Origin: an uncultured Eubacteriales bacterium
GTDB taxonomy: Bacteria; Bacillota; Clostridia; Oscillospirales; CAG-382
NCBI GenBank assembly: GCA_900550505.1
Contig: URSI01000083.1
Location: forward strand, 1-5,783
Length of the DNA stretch: 5,783 nucleotides
Direction: 5' to 3'
Below, piece by piece: positions 5,758-5,783 of this stretch; positions within the stretch are counted from its first letter, which is position 1; the number at the start of each line of letters is the position of its first letter. The notes under the pieces are model-generated. The model was not told the origin of the DNA, searched no databases, and saw only the letters and a program-made list of their open reading frames with translations. The translations under genes were made by a program, and so were the position numbers.

Positions 5758-5783
5758 TATATTTTTCAAAATTTTGACTTTTC

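Overview
The window looks like ordinary chromosome from a low-to-mid GC Firmicute, probably an uncultured gut-type member of the Clostridia. The grounds are a clostridial-type class IIB fructose-bisphosphate aldolase, an extracellular solute-binding lipoprotein of the kind that is highly duplicated in Oscillospiraceae-like genomes, strong AGGAGG-type ribosome binding sites, sigma-A-like promoters and mixed TGA/TAA stops. This placement is an inference from gene types, not a taxonomic assignment. All six genes I accept lie on the minus strand, so transcription runs from high to low coordinates. I see no rRNA, tRNA, CRISPR array or insertion sequence, and no gene-free stretch longer than about 150 bases.

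Layout in transcription order. (1) 5783-4718: a good TTGACA-17-TAAATT promoter, a short leader with a small hairpin, then fba, a glycolytic aldolase with all catalytic and zinc residues, closed by a hairpin terminator at 4635-4671. (2) 4571-483: four genes that look like one operon. They are a monoacylglycerol-lipase-like alpha/beta hydrolase, an unrecognised small type I membrane protein (ATGA overlap with the hydrolase), an Eis-like GNAT acetyltransferase with an SCP2-like C-terminus (1 nt after the previous stop), and a solute-binding lipoprotein (about 50 nt further, behind a GC-rich hairpin). A 10-bp hairpin at 437-464 ends the unit. (3) 376-1: a TGGTATAAT extended -10 promoter and the N-terminal 112 residues of a phage terminase-small-subunit-like protein that runs off the window. 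A LexA/DinR-type SOS box lies at 409-422 between terminator and promoter.

How the genes may work together: fba is housekeeping and independent. The four-gene unit combines an esterase/lipase, an N-acetyltransferase and two exported or membrane-anchored proteins, which would suit sensing or processing of an acylated or amine-bearing compound, but no substrate can be read from the sequence. The two points most worth following are this unusual gene combination and the SOS-box-like palindrome next to a terminase-like gene. I found nothing that clearly amounts to a new defence or mobile system.
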